A stretch of 64,000 bases of DNA from Ursus arctos. Taxonomy: Eukaryota > Chordata > Mammalia > Carnivora > Ursidae. Every line of letters begins with the position of its first letter. Positions within the stretch are counted from its first letter, which is position 1. Positions 47,538-59,306 of the stretch are shown piece after piece. The stretch is from the NCBI RefSeq assembly GCF_023065955.2, contig NW_026622786.1, positions 48,717,438 through 48,781,437 of the forward strand, read 5' to 3'. The translations under genes were made by a program, and so were the position numbers. A model generated the notes under the pieces. The model saw nothing but the letters and a program-made list of their open reading frames with translations. It ran no database searches and was not told where the DNA came from.

Positions 47538-48204
47538 GTGTTCACTGGAGGAGAGTTGTAATTTCCTTGAACAACTTTTCCTTTACATTCACAACTTGGC
47601 TGTTCGGCACAAGAGGCCTAGCTTTTGGCCTATCTTGGATTTAAGCTAAATCATTTCTAGCTTTTGATTTAAAGTATGAGATATGCAACTTCCTTTCACT
47701 TGAATACTTAGAGGCTGCTGCAGAGTTAGTATTTGGCCTAATTTCAATATTGTTGTGTCTTGGCAGATAGAGAAGGCTGAGGAGAGGGAGGAAGATGGGG
47801 GAACATCTGGTTGGTAGACCAGTTAGAACACAAATGACATTTACAGATAAGTTTGCGGTCTTGCATGTGTGCAGTTCATGGTGTCCCTAAGCAGTTACAG
47901 TAGTAACATCAAAGATCACTGATCACAGATCACCATAACAAATATAATAATGATGAAAAAGTTTGAATTATTGTGAAAATTACCAAAATGAGACATAGAG
48001 ACATGAAGTGAGCAAATGCTGTTGGAAAAATGGCACTGATAATGTTGCTCAATGCAAGATTACCACAAACCTTAAGTTTGTAAAAAATCTCAGTATCTGT
48101 AAAGTACAATAAAATGAAGTATGTCTGTTATAATTAAAGAGAAAGATACAAAACTTGTTTGGAAAAAGCAAGTTGCTTAAATAGCTACTGCTTGAAAGCA
48201 TTAG

Positions 48205-48430
48205 GATATCCCAGGAGTTAAGAGACCAAACTGCAGCCAGCCAGCTGGGATGGACTCGAACAATTACTAACAGCAATATCCTTGCCAAGTTACTTAATTA
48301 CTCTGTACCTTAGTTTCATCACTGGGCACAAGAGGGTGATAACAGCAGTTAACCATGTGTTACAAGGACCAAATACAGGTAAAACACTTAGAATGGGCCC
48401 ATAATGAATGCTAAGTAACTTTTGCCATTA
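48205..48430 (+). repeat. MIR SINE
   Basis: ttgccaagttacttaattac, ctctgtaccttagtttcatc and aaaacacttagaatgggccc follow MIR. It abuts the right end of Tigger1. Confidence 0.65.
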
Positions 48431-49487
48431 TCCTTATTTTCAGAGATTGTAAAATCAATTTCATTTAATGTAGGCCAAGAATCAAGTTTTAGACCCTATT
48501 CTTAATTTTGTCATTAATATTAGGTAAGTCGCTTGTGCTCCTTCTAAACAATGCAAGAAATTAACAAAACTGAAACTAATTCTTTTCTGTAGTGTTCACT
48601 AAATGAAACACCCAGTTTTTGTACTAAATCTACAGTTTAAGGTGAATCCAGTCAAATCATGGTGGCAACAACATTTGTTGGGTATAGTCAATCATTTAGA
48701 GGTTTTACTCGTGAAACATCTATGTTGACTGATTTTAAACAGTCACCATTATTGTCAAGACAATATACTTTTCATTTGACCCAATTTTCCCATTCTTCCA
48801 AAGTAATCACTGATCTTTCCCTTCCTTTGGATTCTTTAGGAAGTTAATTAGGTTGGTTGAAAAGAATACCTGTAATTTTTTTTTTATTATAGGAGAAAAG
48901 TACCACCCAAATGTAAAATTCTATCCAGAAGTATTTTTTTTTAAGTGAACATTTCTACAACCTATGAGTAGAAAAAAGCTTTTCTCATTGCAAAAGACCA
49001 CTAAAAAAAGACTCTATATGCTTCAAGATAGGATACTGAAAGATTTTTTAACTAACCAAAATATAGAAATATTTAACTTATGCTGTATTTATAATTTGGC
49101 CACAATCCATAAATGGTCACAGTCCTAAAATATTCAGGCAGGGAGTGAAGGAGAAAATAGATAGTAGAGGACAATGGCTTTTAAATGGAAATCATTTCTG
49201 GTTTTGTACCTTAACTGAAATCTTATAGAATCAGTGAAGTTCCATTTGATCATTTCTCTGTATCTTTCTCAATAACTTTACTCTTTCTATATGGACAACT
49301 CTATCACTTTGGGAAATACATTACAATCTTTTTCTTTTGTGTTTTAAATTTCTCTCTAGGTCCTTAGACTTTACAACCAAATACTATGATTCTAAAGGCT
49401 TATTCTTGAGAACTCTGCTAAAAAGCTTAGAAACAATTTCAAACAGTGCTTTTCTTGAGAGTGTATTTTATAATTTTAAAATATATA

Positions 49488-49893
49488 TGTCATGGACTAA
49501 ATGTTTGTGTCCTACCTTCCAATTCTTATGTTAAAGCCTTTACCTCCAGTGTTATAGTATTTGGATATGGGCCTTTGGGAGGTAATTAGGCTTAGATGAA
49601 GTCATTGAGGACTGGGCCCTCATAATGGGATCATTACCCTTATGAGAAAAGACACTAGAGAACTAGTCTCTTTCTCCCCCTCTCTCTGTATACACAAAGA
49701 AAAGGTTGTGCGAGCACACTGAAAGACAGTAGCTGCTTGTAAGCCAAAAGAGGAGTCCTCAGAATGAAATCTACCTTGCCAAGACCTGATCTTGGACTTC
49801 CCAGCCCCTAGAACTGTGATACATACATTTGTGTTGTTTAGGCCACCTCATCGGTTTTATTTAATTATGGCAGCCTGAGCAGACTAAGACAGT
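49488..49893 (+). repeat. MLT/MaLR-like interspersed repeat, copy 2
   Basis: Same family as 18690-19045: actaaatgtttgtgtcctac, gggcctttgggaggtaatta, gaccttgatcttggacttcc-like block at 49785, ccctagaactgtgatacata, end at gcagactaagacag. Family name uncertain. Confidence 0.6.
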
Positions 49894-50029
49894 ATATTAT
49901 TATATTTGAAAATCAATATAAAACATTTTTCTTTTTAAACACTGGAAGTTACTTCATGTTATATTACTAATCCTCACACAAATGAACATAAACAACAATA
50001 AATAAATAAATGTCTTTTTAATTACTATT

Positions 50030-50235
50030 AATGACTATTATAATTTATTGAAGACTATCCACCACTAAGTCTCACAACAACCTCTGAGATGAATTATTAT
50101 TTCTATTTTTCAGATGAGAAACTGCAATTCTGAGATGTGCAGTGACATGTCCAAAGGTCCATTAGTTAATGAGTGGAGAAGCCAGGATTGAAATCTGTCT
50201 AGTTCCAAATCTTGCAAACATTCCCCTTGGCCATA
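50030..50235 (-). repeat. MIR SINE, reverse
   Basis: ctcacaacaacctctgagat, ttcagatgagaaactgcaat and aagccaggattgaaatctgt follow a reverse MIR. Confidence 0.7.
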
Positions 50236-50694
50236 CTGCTTGGGTACATACAATGAAAGACATACTCAAGACATGATCCCAGACTTTAAGGAGCCTATAT
50301 TCTAGCTGTTAAGACACGGCAAAATAATGGAAAAGTTAAATGATGATACAAAAGATAAATAAGAAACTGATAAAAGAAATGGTAAAATATCACAAATTAG
50401 AATGTTCTCTAACTTGTTTACAGAGTTCCCAAAACTTATTTGTCCATGAAACTTATCTTTGTGTCATACCTATAAAATCCCAAGTAAAAACTGTTTTGAG
50501 AAATACAATTCAGAAAACGCTGGTCTAGTTTGTAGGTGTACTAGGACTTTTAATTTAGAGGAGGAAGCTGCAGTGGTCTGGTGGGCAGAAGAGAGAAGAG
50601 AGAAGAATTAAGTTGTAAAAACAGTAAACATATTCTTGAATCCATATCCCAGAAGTGCAAATTAAGTCAATAAATTTTTACTTTATCAAACTAT

Positions 50695-50915
50695 TTTTGA
50701 CAACATTTATTGACTGTATAGCACTTTCCGTCCATTAGTACATTTAATCCTCGCAACATTCTTATGAAGTAGGCATTATTACTATGACTTCTATTTTATG
50801 AGGAGGGATCTAAGTCTCTTTACCCAATAGCAAATCAAGGAGCCAGGGTTTGAACCCAGAATGTTCAGGCTCCAGAGCCAAAGCAACCAACCACACTATG
50901 GTAAACTTCCTCTCT
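50695..50915 (-). repeat. MIR SINE, reverse
   Basis: tttaatcctcgcaacattct, tatgaagtaggcattatta and agccagggtttgaacccag follow a reverse MIR. Confidence 0.75.
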
Positions 50916-51014
50916 GAAGCAACTTCACTTTAAACCAGCATTTCAGGTAATTCTGGTACAGGCACAATAGATTAAGGTTTGAGAAGATATCTGATAACTG
51001 AAAGCTGAATCTAG

Positions 51015-51210
51015 ATAGTTGTTCGAAAACTTTAGCATGCATCAGAATCCCCTGAAGGGCTTGTTTACACAGAGATTGCCGGCCCAATGCCCAGACGTTC
51101 TCCTTCAGTACTTCTGGGGTTGTCTGAGAATGTGCATTGCTAACAAGTTCCCAGTTGAAGCTGATGCTGCTGATCACACAACCACATGCCGAGAACCACT
51201 GGTTTAGATG
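51015..51210 (-). mobile_element. MER5-type hAT element, reverse
   Basis: tttagcatgcatcagaatcc, cctgaagggcttgtttacac, gaagctgatgctgctgatca and terminal gccgagaaccactggttta are the reverse MER5A/B order. Confidence 0.75.
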
Positions 51211-51267
51211 AGACTACGAAAAACTTGAATATTGTGTAAAGAAATTTGGGTTTTATCCACCGAAGGG

Positions 51268-51325
51268 TGTGTGTGTGTCTGTGTGTGTCTGTGTGTGTCT
51301 GTGTGTGTATCCGTGTCTGTGTTCT
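51268..51325 (+). repeat. (TG)n/(TCTG)n microsatellite
   Basis: Regular 10-base periodicity: gtgtgtgtct repeated about three to four times, then a decayed end. Confidence 0.85.
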
Positions 51326-51334
51326 GTCTTTAAT

Positions 51335-51495
51335 TTTTTGACTGGTATAACATTACATAATAAAAAATTCAAAAACTACAGAGAGTATATGATAAAAGCA
51401 AGTCTCCCTGTTTATTCTATTCACCAGCCCCCACATTCTCCTCCCTAAAGCTGTGTACATTTCTAGTTTCTTATGTATCTTTCCATAGGAAACAC
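51335..51495 (+). repeat. Old L1 3' UTR-like fragment
   Basis: gactggtataacattacata, aagcaagtctccctgttta, tttctagtttcttatgtatc resemble an old L1M 3' UTR. Low certainty. Confidence 0.4.
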
Positions 51496-51639
51496 TGGGA
51501 AAAAATGTTTTTTAGCATTCAGTTACCTAGAATAAAGTTCACTTATTTTCTTGTTATAACAGTCTAGTAAGTGAACTACTGGAATTTACTATCTGGGGTA
51601 TTGACATCATATAGGCTAAAGATCTGGATCAAAGAACTA

Positions 51640-51795
51640 GAGAATCTTGGATGTAGGTAGATACTATAAATGAGGAAACTAAGCCAACAGAGAGGTTAAA
51701 TAACTTGTCCAAGTTCACACAGCGAGTGGCACAGCCACGGTTCACACCCATGTTGTTTGACTCCAAAGCCAGGGCTCCTTGCACTAACCCTCAGG
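51640..51795 (-). repeat. MIR SINE, reverse
   Basis: atgaggaaactaagccaaca, aataacttgtccaagttcac, acagcgagtggcacagccac and gactccaaagccagggctcc follow a reverse MIR. Confidence 0.7.
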
Positions 51796-53869
51796 AATTT
51801 GAGGCCCAATAAGAAGAAGGGGCTTACCCAGCTTTGCTTAGTTACTTAGATTTTCTGATTCCCTGTCCAACAGTCTTTCTGTTTGGCCATACCCTATGAG
51901 GGAATGACTTTTTAAAATTTCCATTCAGATTTTTGAGTTTTTATTGCTTTTGACCAAGGCTATGAAGCTAAAAAAGAGAAGGTTTAGTATGCAGTTTCTC
52001 TTCCTGTGGAAGATCCTTTGCCTCTAGAACAGTGCGGCCCACTAAATTACCAAATATTACAAAACGTGTGACTCAACTATTATATATATTAAGAGGCATC
52101 ATAGGTCAATTAACTGCTTAGTTTTGAAATCTGTTGACTTATTTCAGCCTCAGCCTCTGTAACTGTTGAAGGGGAGAGGGAGATAATGATACATATAGAA
52201 TACTCTTAATAGAAGCTTTAACTACAAGGGAATGTGTGTAAAACACCAAACAGTATTTGGCACCATGAGAAAAACAAAGTTATTATTATTTTTCATTGTA
52301 CATTCAATTCGTAGAGTGGCTGGAACTCCTAGGTACAAATTAAGGTTTGACAACAAAAATAATCAGTTTTACAAGTCATTTCACACAAAAGCCATGGAAT
52401 CCATTTCTGAAACATGTTCAAAAATTAATTCTTCTAGCAGTTTTTAATAGTTGGAATACTAAAAATGACCAAAGATAATTCTAACATATCGAAACATTCT
52501 AGGTGCAGAATAAGAATATCACTACAGCTTGTCTTAATATTTCTAGGATTTTGGTGTCCAGAGTTCTAGGTAGAATGTTTCATAATAAAATGCAGACTAT
52601 TCTACTGTTTACAAAACACTTTTTGCATGTGACCTGGGGTGCCATTAAATAAGATCATAATCAAATTTCACCTCTAGGCCTTGCACTAAACCTCTGATCT
52701 ATCAACACCAAATTCCCTAAGAAAAACAAAGCTATCACTATTATTATTATTATTGTTATTTTTACTTCATACAGATTGCTTATTAAGGTATACTATAAAA
52801 GTTTAGATATTTAGTTTATTTTTTGCCATACATTCAAATTCAAATCATTTGTATTCAGGTGCTACCTTGAAATGAGAACATAAGTTAGACAATAGCTCTC
52901 AAAATTTTATTTTACAAAACATGATGTGATATAGAACAGACATCTCCAAAGTTTTTGGTCCTAAGATCCCTTTACACTCTTAAAAATCATGGGTAACTCT
53001 AAAGATCATGTGTTTATATTTTTTATATCTACTGGTATCTACTATATTATAGATTAAAACAGGAGTTTTAAAAATAATTACTATCTGTCAAATAATAATA
53101 GTAAACCTATAGCATGTTAAATAACATATTTTTATTCAAAGTAACCATATTTTTCGAAACAAAAACATTTAGTGAAAAAGGTGACATTGTTTTTAGTTTT
53201 GCAAATCTCTTCAATTTTTGGCTTACTAGATGGGACTGGATCTCATATCTGCTTGTGAAATCTGGTTACAAAATCCAGCCTTACACAGATATGTAGTTGG
53301 AAAAGGGAGGAACATTTTAATTGTCTTTTTGGATAATTGTGATTTTTTTTTTTGATACTACAACAAAACTCAACAAGTGGTAGTTTTTTAGGGGATAACT
53401 GCAATGTAGGATCTGAAATTACATCAAAGAACTTTTCTTACTCTTCACATCAATACATGAAAATCAACTGGTCTATTTTGCATTTTGAATGGGTTTTTTA
53501 CTCATGTCTGATTTTGTAACTCATGCATTGGTCATTTGGAAATACTGCTTCACTGAGTTATATATATTCTCCAGATATTGACACATTGCATAACATAATA
53601 TCAACAAATTACATTAACTTATATCACACTAGTCTTATCAGAAAAGCCTGTAAGTATTGGGAAGCTGTCAAGCTCACAGTGGCAGATAGGAATTTCCCAA
53701 AATTCCAATTTTTGCTTGATAGCTCAAATTTTACTGTCAGCGACAGATACTGTCAGTTGTTTTCCTTGAAGTGACAAGCTCACTTTGTTCATTTTCGACA
53801 AAATGTCTGCCCAAAATCCAAGTTTAAATAATCAGTTTGTCAGTCATTCTTTTTCTTAAAGACTATTTT

Positions 53870-53945
53870 TTTTTTAAGAGCTGTCTTAGGTTCACAGTAA
53901 AATTGAGAAGAAGGTATAGAGATTTCCCATACACTCTCCACTGGC
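53870..53945 (+). repeat. L1-like fragment
   Basis: gtcttaggttcacagtaaaa, ttgagaagaaggtatagaga, tttcccatacactc resemble a common L1 internal/UTR block. Orientation and family are uncertain. Confidence 0.35.
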
Positions 53946-54610
53946 TTCTTTCTGTTGGTTTGTTTTTCTCACCAGTTTTTGTTTTGTTTTGTTTTTAGTT
54001 CATTCCTCTAACACTTCCCTTTTATTTTCCCTGAAACAATACTCAAAGGAAGATAATGGCACTTAAAACTAAAAAAATATGAACTTTTATGAGAAGATTC
54101 TTAACCTTTATCCCTGTAAACCAGTAATCAACTTTGAATTGAATAGGCCCATTTATCTTTGATGAACCTTTTTCATACTTTCAAAGGCAAATAATTTTAT
54201 TAATTTTTATAAATAACTTTTACAGTACTATTATATAGTACTACTACTATAAACAACAATTACTAACATAATGTATAAATCACTTATACTGTAATGGCAA
54301 CATATACAAACTACAGATCTTTATACAAAATGATTTGATTTCATAAGGTATATTCAAGTGAATTTCGAGCTGCTACTCTCAAATTAATAGTATCTGGGAA
54401 ATTATAAGCAATAACATAATTAATGATCTGGGTAATCCCTTTGCTTATGAAAGAGTCATAGTTATTTCTCAGGATTTATATAGTGTGTCAATGCAATGCT
54501 CAGATATAAAACTAAATTAAGATAGAAAATGTTCTGAAGTAAAAAAAACTCAACATATCCTTTTGTTTCTGGCTCAGAGGGGCTGACTGGTATGGAACTT
54601 TGGCACTTAC

Positions 54611-54683
54611 TTTCCGATTGTGTTGGGTAGCATTGTAAGTTGATTGTCATCTACTTTTAGAGTAGTTAATTTTTTCAACAGTC
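54611..54683 (-). CDS. LRRC7: LRRC7 exon b: one leucine-rich repeat
   Basis: This 73-nt exon encodes exactly one [23 protein letters not shown] followed by TIG. Acceptor TTTTAG lies before GA CTG, which completes the split Gly codon from the previous exon; the donor is AA|GTAAGT, leaving two bases of a split Asn codon. The LxxLxLxxNxL core is intact ([11 protein letters not shown]). One-repeat-per-exon structure with constant spacing is expected for LAP genes. It is separated from the next exon by the largest intron in the window (14.7 kb). Confidence 0.95.
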
Positions 54684-55743
54684 CTAAAACAGAGAAGAAG
54701 GTTTATTAATACATAAGAACAGATCTCTGGCAGGAAATACAATACGAGAAAAAGAATCACTTGTGATGACTACTTATCATGCCAACTGGCTACACTCTGC
54801 TTATATAAAGCCACAAATATATTTGTCTGTAGTCTAGTCTCGACTGTCCAGTTGTAAAAACTTCACTTACGTCAGTGGGAGTTCACGTACATCAACGCAG
54901 ACAAATAAACAAAACATAGAGCTCCGTAGAAACCTAAGTTGACAGCAACACGACCACATTTCCCTTATCTAGTATACTGCAAATGGACCAGATGAAAATT
55001 TTTAAGCCAGCTGTGATTTAATATTTAATTAACTCCTAAGCACTAATAACTAACATCCCTGTTGTGATACAAATTAAAAACAAATCTGAAGTAAGCCCAA
55101 TAATCAACAAATGGGTACTGAGGTATTGCGATGCAGTGCTTATAATTATGGGCTTGGAAAATTACAACATATGATCTCATACTCTTTTTGTTACCATAAA
55201 TCCTTGACTTGGATCAGCAGAAAGCACAAAAACTTGCAATTTTAATATACCGAGTAGAACTGGCCAAGAATCGAAGTTTCAACTATTTATATTTCACTGT
55301 CAGATTTATGCCTCCCATACCCTTACTGCCTGCTCTATTCCTAGGGTTTTATGAGTATAGCCACAGAGTAACTGAAGAACAGCTTCCTTTACCCAGGCAC
55401 GATGTAGTATCAGAATGGCTTAAATAGCCAAAGTCCAAGGACAAAGTGCGGTTAATTTCTGTTTTACATTGGAAATATACATATATACTGTAAGCTACTT
55501 TTTTGTTTCCAGAAAACTTGTTTTCATGAATATAGTGGGTTCCATGGTCAAATGTGTTTGGGAAATGCGAAATTAAACAACAATAAACATATTTCTTTAG
55601 TGATGTTTTCCTAGGAGCTTTTAATACATTAATGTAGCAATGTGACTCTCCTAAGCTTTTGTGGAATGCGTGTGAGTGTGCAGCATACCTTGTACAGCTA
55701 GTGTTTTGTGAATATGCTTTGAGAAACACTGCCGTGGACCATG

Positions 55744-55756
55744 CCCCCCCCCCCCC
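55744..55756 (+). repeat. Poly-C tract (13)
   Basis: Uninterrupted run of 13 C between atg and acct, unusual in this AT-rich context. Confidence 0.85.
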
Positions 55757-56893
55757 ACCTCAAGTATTCTGAGGATTCCTTAAAGGCACAGAGTAAGTCA
55801 GAATACATCTGAAATAAGCAATTATTGCACTTTAAATTTCAGTATGCTCAGTTACATATTCTGTAGAAGCACTCAGAATCTCTAGTGGAGATAAAGGTTC
55901 TCACCATCAGACTGCTGTGAGAAAATATCTACAAAATATTGGAGCTTAATACATCAGCTTGTGCCCCCAGGCTTCACTGCCGAAAACAGCAGCACCTGGG
56001 AAAGAGCACAATTCTCACCAGGGTAATTTATCTCTGAAGTTTGCTCACCCACTGCCATATTCATCTACGTTTAAAGGGTGACTGAATCACTTCAGCTTCT
56101 CTGTGTGTATGTAAGAAGTATCAACCTTGGAAATAGAAAAGAGCTTGTTCACCAATTGTGAAAAGAAAACAGGGGGTGATGGATTACAGCTAAATTCTTT
56201 ATGACTTGGTAGCCCTTATCAACTACTGCACCTGCCCACCAGTGGAGCTAGAGGAGGGTCGACAGTCTCAATGTCACTTGACTGGAGCATAAGAAGTTTT
56301 ACGCTGGGTCACAGACCACTGTGCAAACACCATGAAGCCAGGCTGCAACATAGCCTTTAAGAGAATCACAGTACCAAAGTCTGAAAGTAGTGGTGAAAAA
56401 TCTTGAGGCACGTTAGGGACTAAAACTAAAAGGTTGATGCAGCAGAGATTTTTTGGAGAATGGAGTAGTGGCTCTGGCACCTGACGGAAGCTTCTACAGC
56501 TTTAAAGGTGGAAGCAAATTGGGTCTCTGTGCTTAGCTCCATGTCTGTGGGTTTAAAGGAACCTTGCTCATTTGTGATGGGACTACTTGGTCACTCACAT
56601 ATTCCATCCAAGGGGATGTTCTTTGGACAGATTCTGCAGGAATGTGGTTGTCCTCGGAGCAGAAATAGGGCATCAACCTAACCTTCATTGCTCATGACTT
56701 TTTCTAACAAATAATTCCTTTACTGCATTTCTATATCATATCTGCTTGGATGTTTTTCTTTCATCCTACAGGAACCAAAGGTATTCTATTCCGTTCCTTC
56801 CCTCTATTTGTGTCCTTCCCTAATTCCCCACCTCTTTAGCCTACATTCCCAACTAAGTATTGAAGGGAAAGAAAAAGGAGGACTTTAACTATG

Positions 56894-56897
<4 letters not shown>

Positions 56898-56950
<53 letters not shown>

Positions 56951-56955
56951 TAATA
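56898..56955. repeat. (AT)n microsatellite
   Basis: About 22 pure AT units followed by an interrupted AT-rich end. Self-complementary and slippage-prone. Confidence 0.9.
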
Positions 56956-57094
56956 AGTAGCAATGTATTAAACATTAATATGATTTGTTATCAAAAATAG
57001 CTAATATTCCCATGGCATGTACACACATGTAATAGAATTTTGAAAGCCAAATAGCTGTGCACTCATCAAATTTAAGATTATAATAGTTATTATA

Positions 57095-57355
57095 TTATTA
57101 TAATAGCTAACATGAGCACACAAGCACTTACTATGTGCCAGGTACTGTTCTAAGTAATTTTACATATATGAATTCATTTATTGCTGAAAATAATCCCATG
57201 ATGCAGGTACTACTACTGCCCTACTTAACAGATGAAGAAACTAAGCACAGAGAGATTAAGTAGCTGGTCTAAGGTCACAAAGCTAGCAAGATAAAAAAGC
57301 CAGAATTTGAACTAGGATAACTTGACTACAAAACCTGTGTTCTTAATTGCTAAGT
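57095..57355 (-). repeat. MIR SINE, reverse
   Basis: Good reverse MIR: ttactatgtgccaggtactg, aataatcccatgatgcaggt, aacagatgaagaaactaagc, ggtcacaaagctagcaag. Confidence 0.8.
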
Positions 57356-58869
57356 GAATAAGATAAATTGCTTTGGACAGTAAAAAAAAAAAAATTATAT
57401 AATTAAAGCTCTATCTAGAGGAATAAATGAGCCCCTTTCATGTTCCCTGGAACCAGACAAGGAAAGGGACTCAGCACACAGGTTTTGTTGAGTGTATCAC
57501 TCCATTCAAATACCTCAGAGCTGCAGAAGAACTAAAATAGATGTGAAGAAAGTAAAGATTTTAATTTTAGTTGCTATTTTCCTTAATTGATACTATGAAA
57601 TTTCTCATCTTTTGTTCTTTTAAATGTTGGTAGTCCAATAATGTCCAAATAAAGAAGATAAGATGCTATTTCCCATCCAATTAGAATCAATGAATTCTTT
57701 TAGGGCCTTAGAACACAGCTCTCAGTCTCCTATCCCAGATACTTCTCTTGACCAAGAGGGGAATTTTTGGAGGTAAGTCAGCCATTCCACATGTATAATC
57801 AGGGACTCTGGCAACTCTGCAGATGCATAAATGTAATTTTCTCTGAAAGTCAACAGGGTCCAAAGATATAGTCTCATGAGTAAGCTCCTCTAACAAAGTT
57901 ACTTTCCTAATTTGAGAGCCATTCAGATTCTTAATGAAGGTGTTAAATACATAGTACCCGCTTTCTATCCTAGCCTGCTTTATGCTGGCCAAGTACCTAA
58001 TCTGGTGTTTTCTATCACCTTTCCATGTTGTCTTCCCCAGACCATAAGGCTAATTTCCTAGTCTACCGTCTTAAAGAAAGATATTTTAAACAAATAATTA
58101 TATCATCTTTTATTTCACTATGTGCCATTTGCATTTCCAGGATTTCTAATTGTTTTTTTTTATAACCACCTATTCTTAGTCATAGTTCTTGTTTTTGTTT
58201 TACAAGTTATTATTTTTATGAATGTTATTGCAACTTTTGTCTATTTGAGGATCTACACATACTTAAAAATAATTTTTTATATTGCTTGATGACTTCAGTT
58301 TTTCCTGGGTAAATTTTCCTATTTGAGTTTTTTGTTGTTGCAACATTAGTTTTCCTTTAAGATTCCTGTTTGCACGCTCATTTGTGAGGGTGAATACTTT
58401 CTCCTTACCTATGCTCACCCCTCACTCTCTGGCAGTTCTATGGTTACCTACCCCTGACCCCAGGTTTCTGGAGTTCGGAACCAGGTCTGGTATTAGCAAC
58501 ATGGCGCTCTCATCGCATGTGTATAGGGCAGATCCAGTCCAAACCAGCTGTGACTTGCCAGTTTTCAGCAAGGAATGTGTATCTGTTCTCTCTAATGCCA
58601 GCTCCACATACCAGTTGTAGCTTGTTTCAGGCTCTCTTCACAGAAAAGGAGCTGTTGCCTCAATCTCCTGTGCATTTGGATGCTCTTGTTATGCTTATGG
58701 TACTTTATTTTTTTACTTTTTTTTTTTTTTCACTGCAGAAGTGGAACTTAGAGCTGCCACTGCTGTTTGTGGTCTGGAGCTCATTAGGCGTGGGGTCAGT
58801 GCTATATTTCCATTCTAGCTCCGGTTCAGGTAGATGTTCATTCTTCCTAAAGCACGGCTCAATTATTTT

Positions 58870-58965
58870 ATTTGCTAAATATTTAAGGAGCCCTTATTAT
58901 AAACTAGGCACAGTTCTTGGTACTGAGGAGGCAATAAGGAACAAAAATATGTTCTTTAAATGTAA
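58870..58965 (-). repeat. L2 LINE 3' fragment, reverse
   Basis: atttaaggagcccttattat, actaggcacagttcttggta and gaggcaataaggaacaaa match a reverse L2 tail. Confidence 0.55.
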
Positions 58966-59098
58966 GTCGCTTTTCTATTCTCATTATGTCTTTGAAGAGA
59001 TATGGAGTGGTGATGGAATGGGGATTTAAGGCATGTATCTTGAGTGGTTATCTTGACCGGAGATGATCACCTCTGTCATCTTAATGCAAGGATGCTCT

Positions 59099-59306
59099 CT
59101 CTTTTTTTTTTAATGAATGATATTTTTTAATTATATTATGTTAGTCACCATACAGTACATCCTTAGTTTTTGATGTAAAGTTCCATGATTCATTACTAGC
59201 GTATAACAAACTGAGGGCTTCAGAGGGGAGGGGCGTGGGGGATTGGGATAGGCTGGTGATGAGTATTAAGGAGGGCAGGTATTACATGGTGCACTGGGTG
59301 TTATAC
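59099..59306 (-). mobile_element. Short L1 tail with internal inversion (twin-primed) and target-site duplication
   Basis: 59101-59207 is the L1 3' end in antisense (T run, gttagtcaccatacagtaca, ttccatgattcattactagc). 59208-59306 is the adjoining upstream L1 segment but in sense (aaactgagggcttcagaggg, gtgcactgggtgttatacgc). The direct repeat gcaaggatgctct at 59086-59098 and 59307-59319 flanks the whole. This is the layout of 5' inversion by twin priming. Confidence 0.88.

Larger units (their letters stand above)
45523..48127 (-). mobile_element. Nearly complete Tigger1 DNA transposon
   Basis: The left end (taagcataacttggagatat, tttggttccagaccaccata) and the right end (ctcagtatctgtaaagtaca, atgaagtatgtctg) are the inverted termini of Tigger1. 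The span is about 2.6 kb, including a 229-bp Can-SINE plus duplicated target; subtracting them leaves close to the roughly 2.4-kb consensus. A TA dinucleotide precedes the left end as expected for the pogo/mariner superfamily. The transposase reads on the minus strand and is broken (see separate entries). Poly-T near 45719 suggests a small secondary change. Confidence 0.9.
39917..54610. other. LRRC7 intron b-c (14.7 kb), repeat-rich
   Basis: The largest intron, between single-LRR exon b and exon c. It holds most mobile elements of the window: MIRs, two antisense Can-SINEs, a probable solo LTR, a Tigger remnant, a nearly complete Tigger1 with a nested Can-SINE, L1 and hAT pieces. No densin exon is missing between b and c by protein continuity (NTIGN to LSLLEE). 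Confidence 0.8.

Noticed and set aside
57708..57992. 94-codon minus-strand ORF in intron a-b
   Set aside because: No family resemblance that I recognise, no splice sites in phase with densin, and no start context; best explained as a chance open frame.
58517..59029. 170-codon plus-strand ORF
   Set aside because: Runs through a poly-T tract coding for Phe and an L2 fragment; no recognisable domain.
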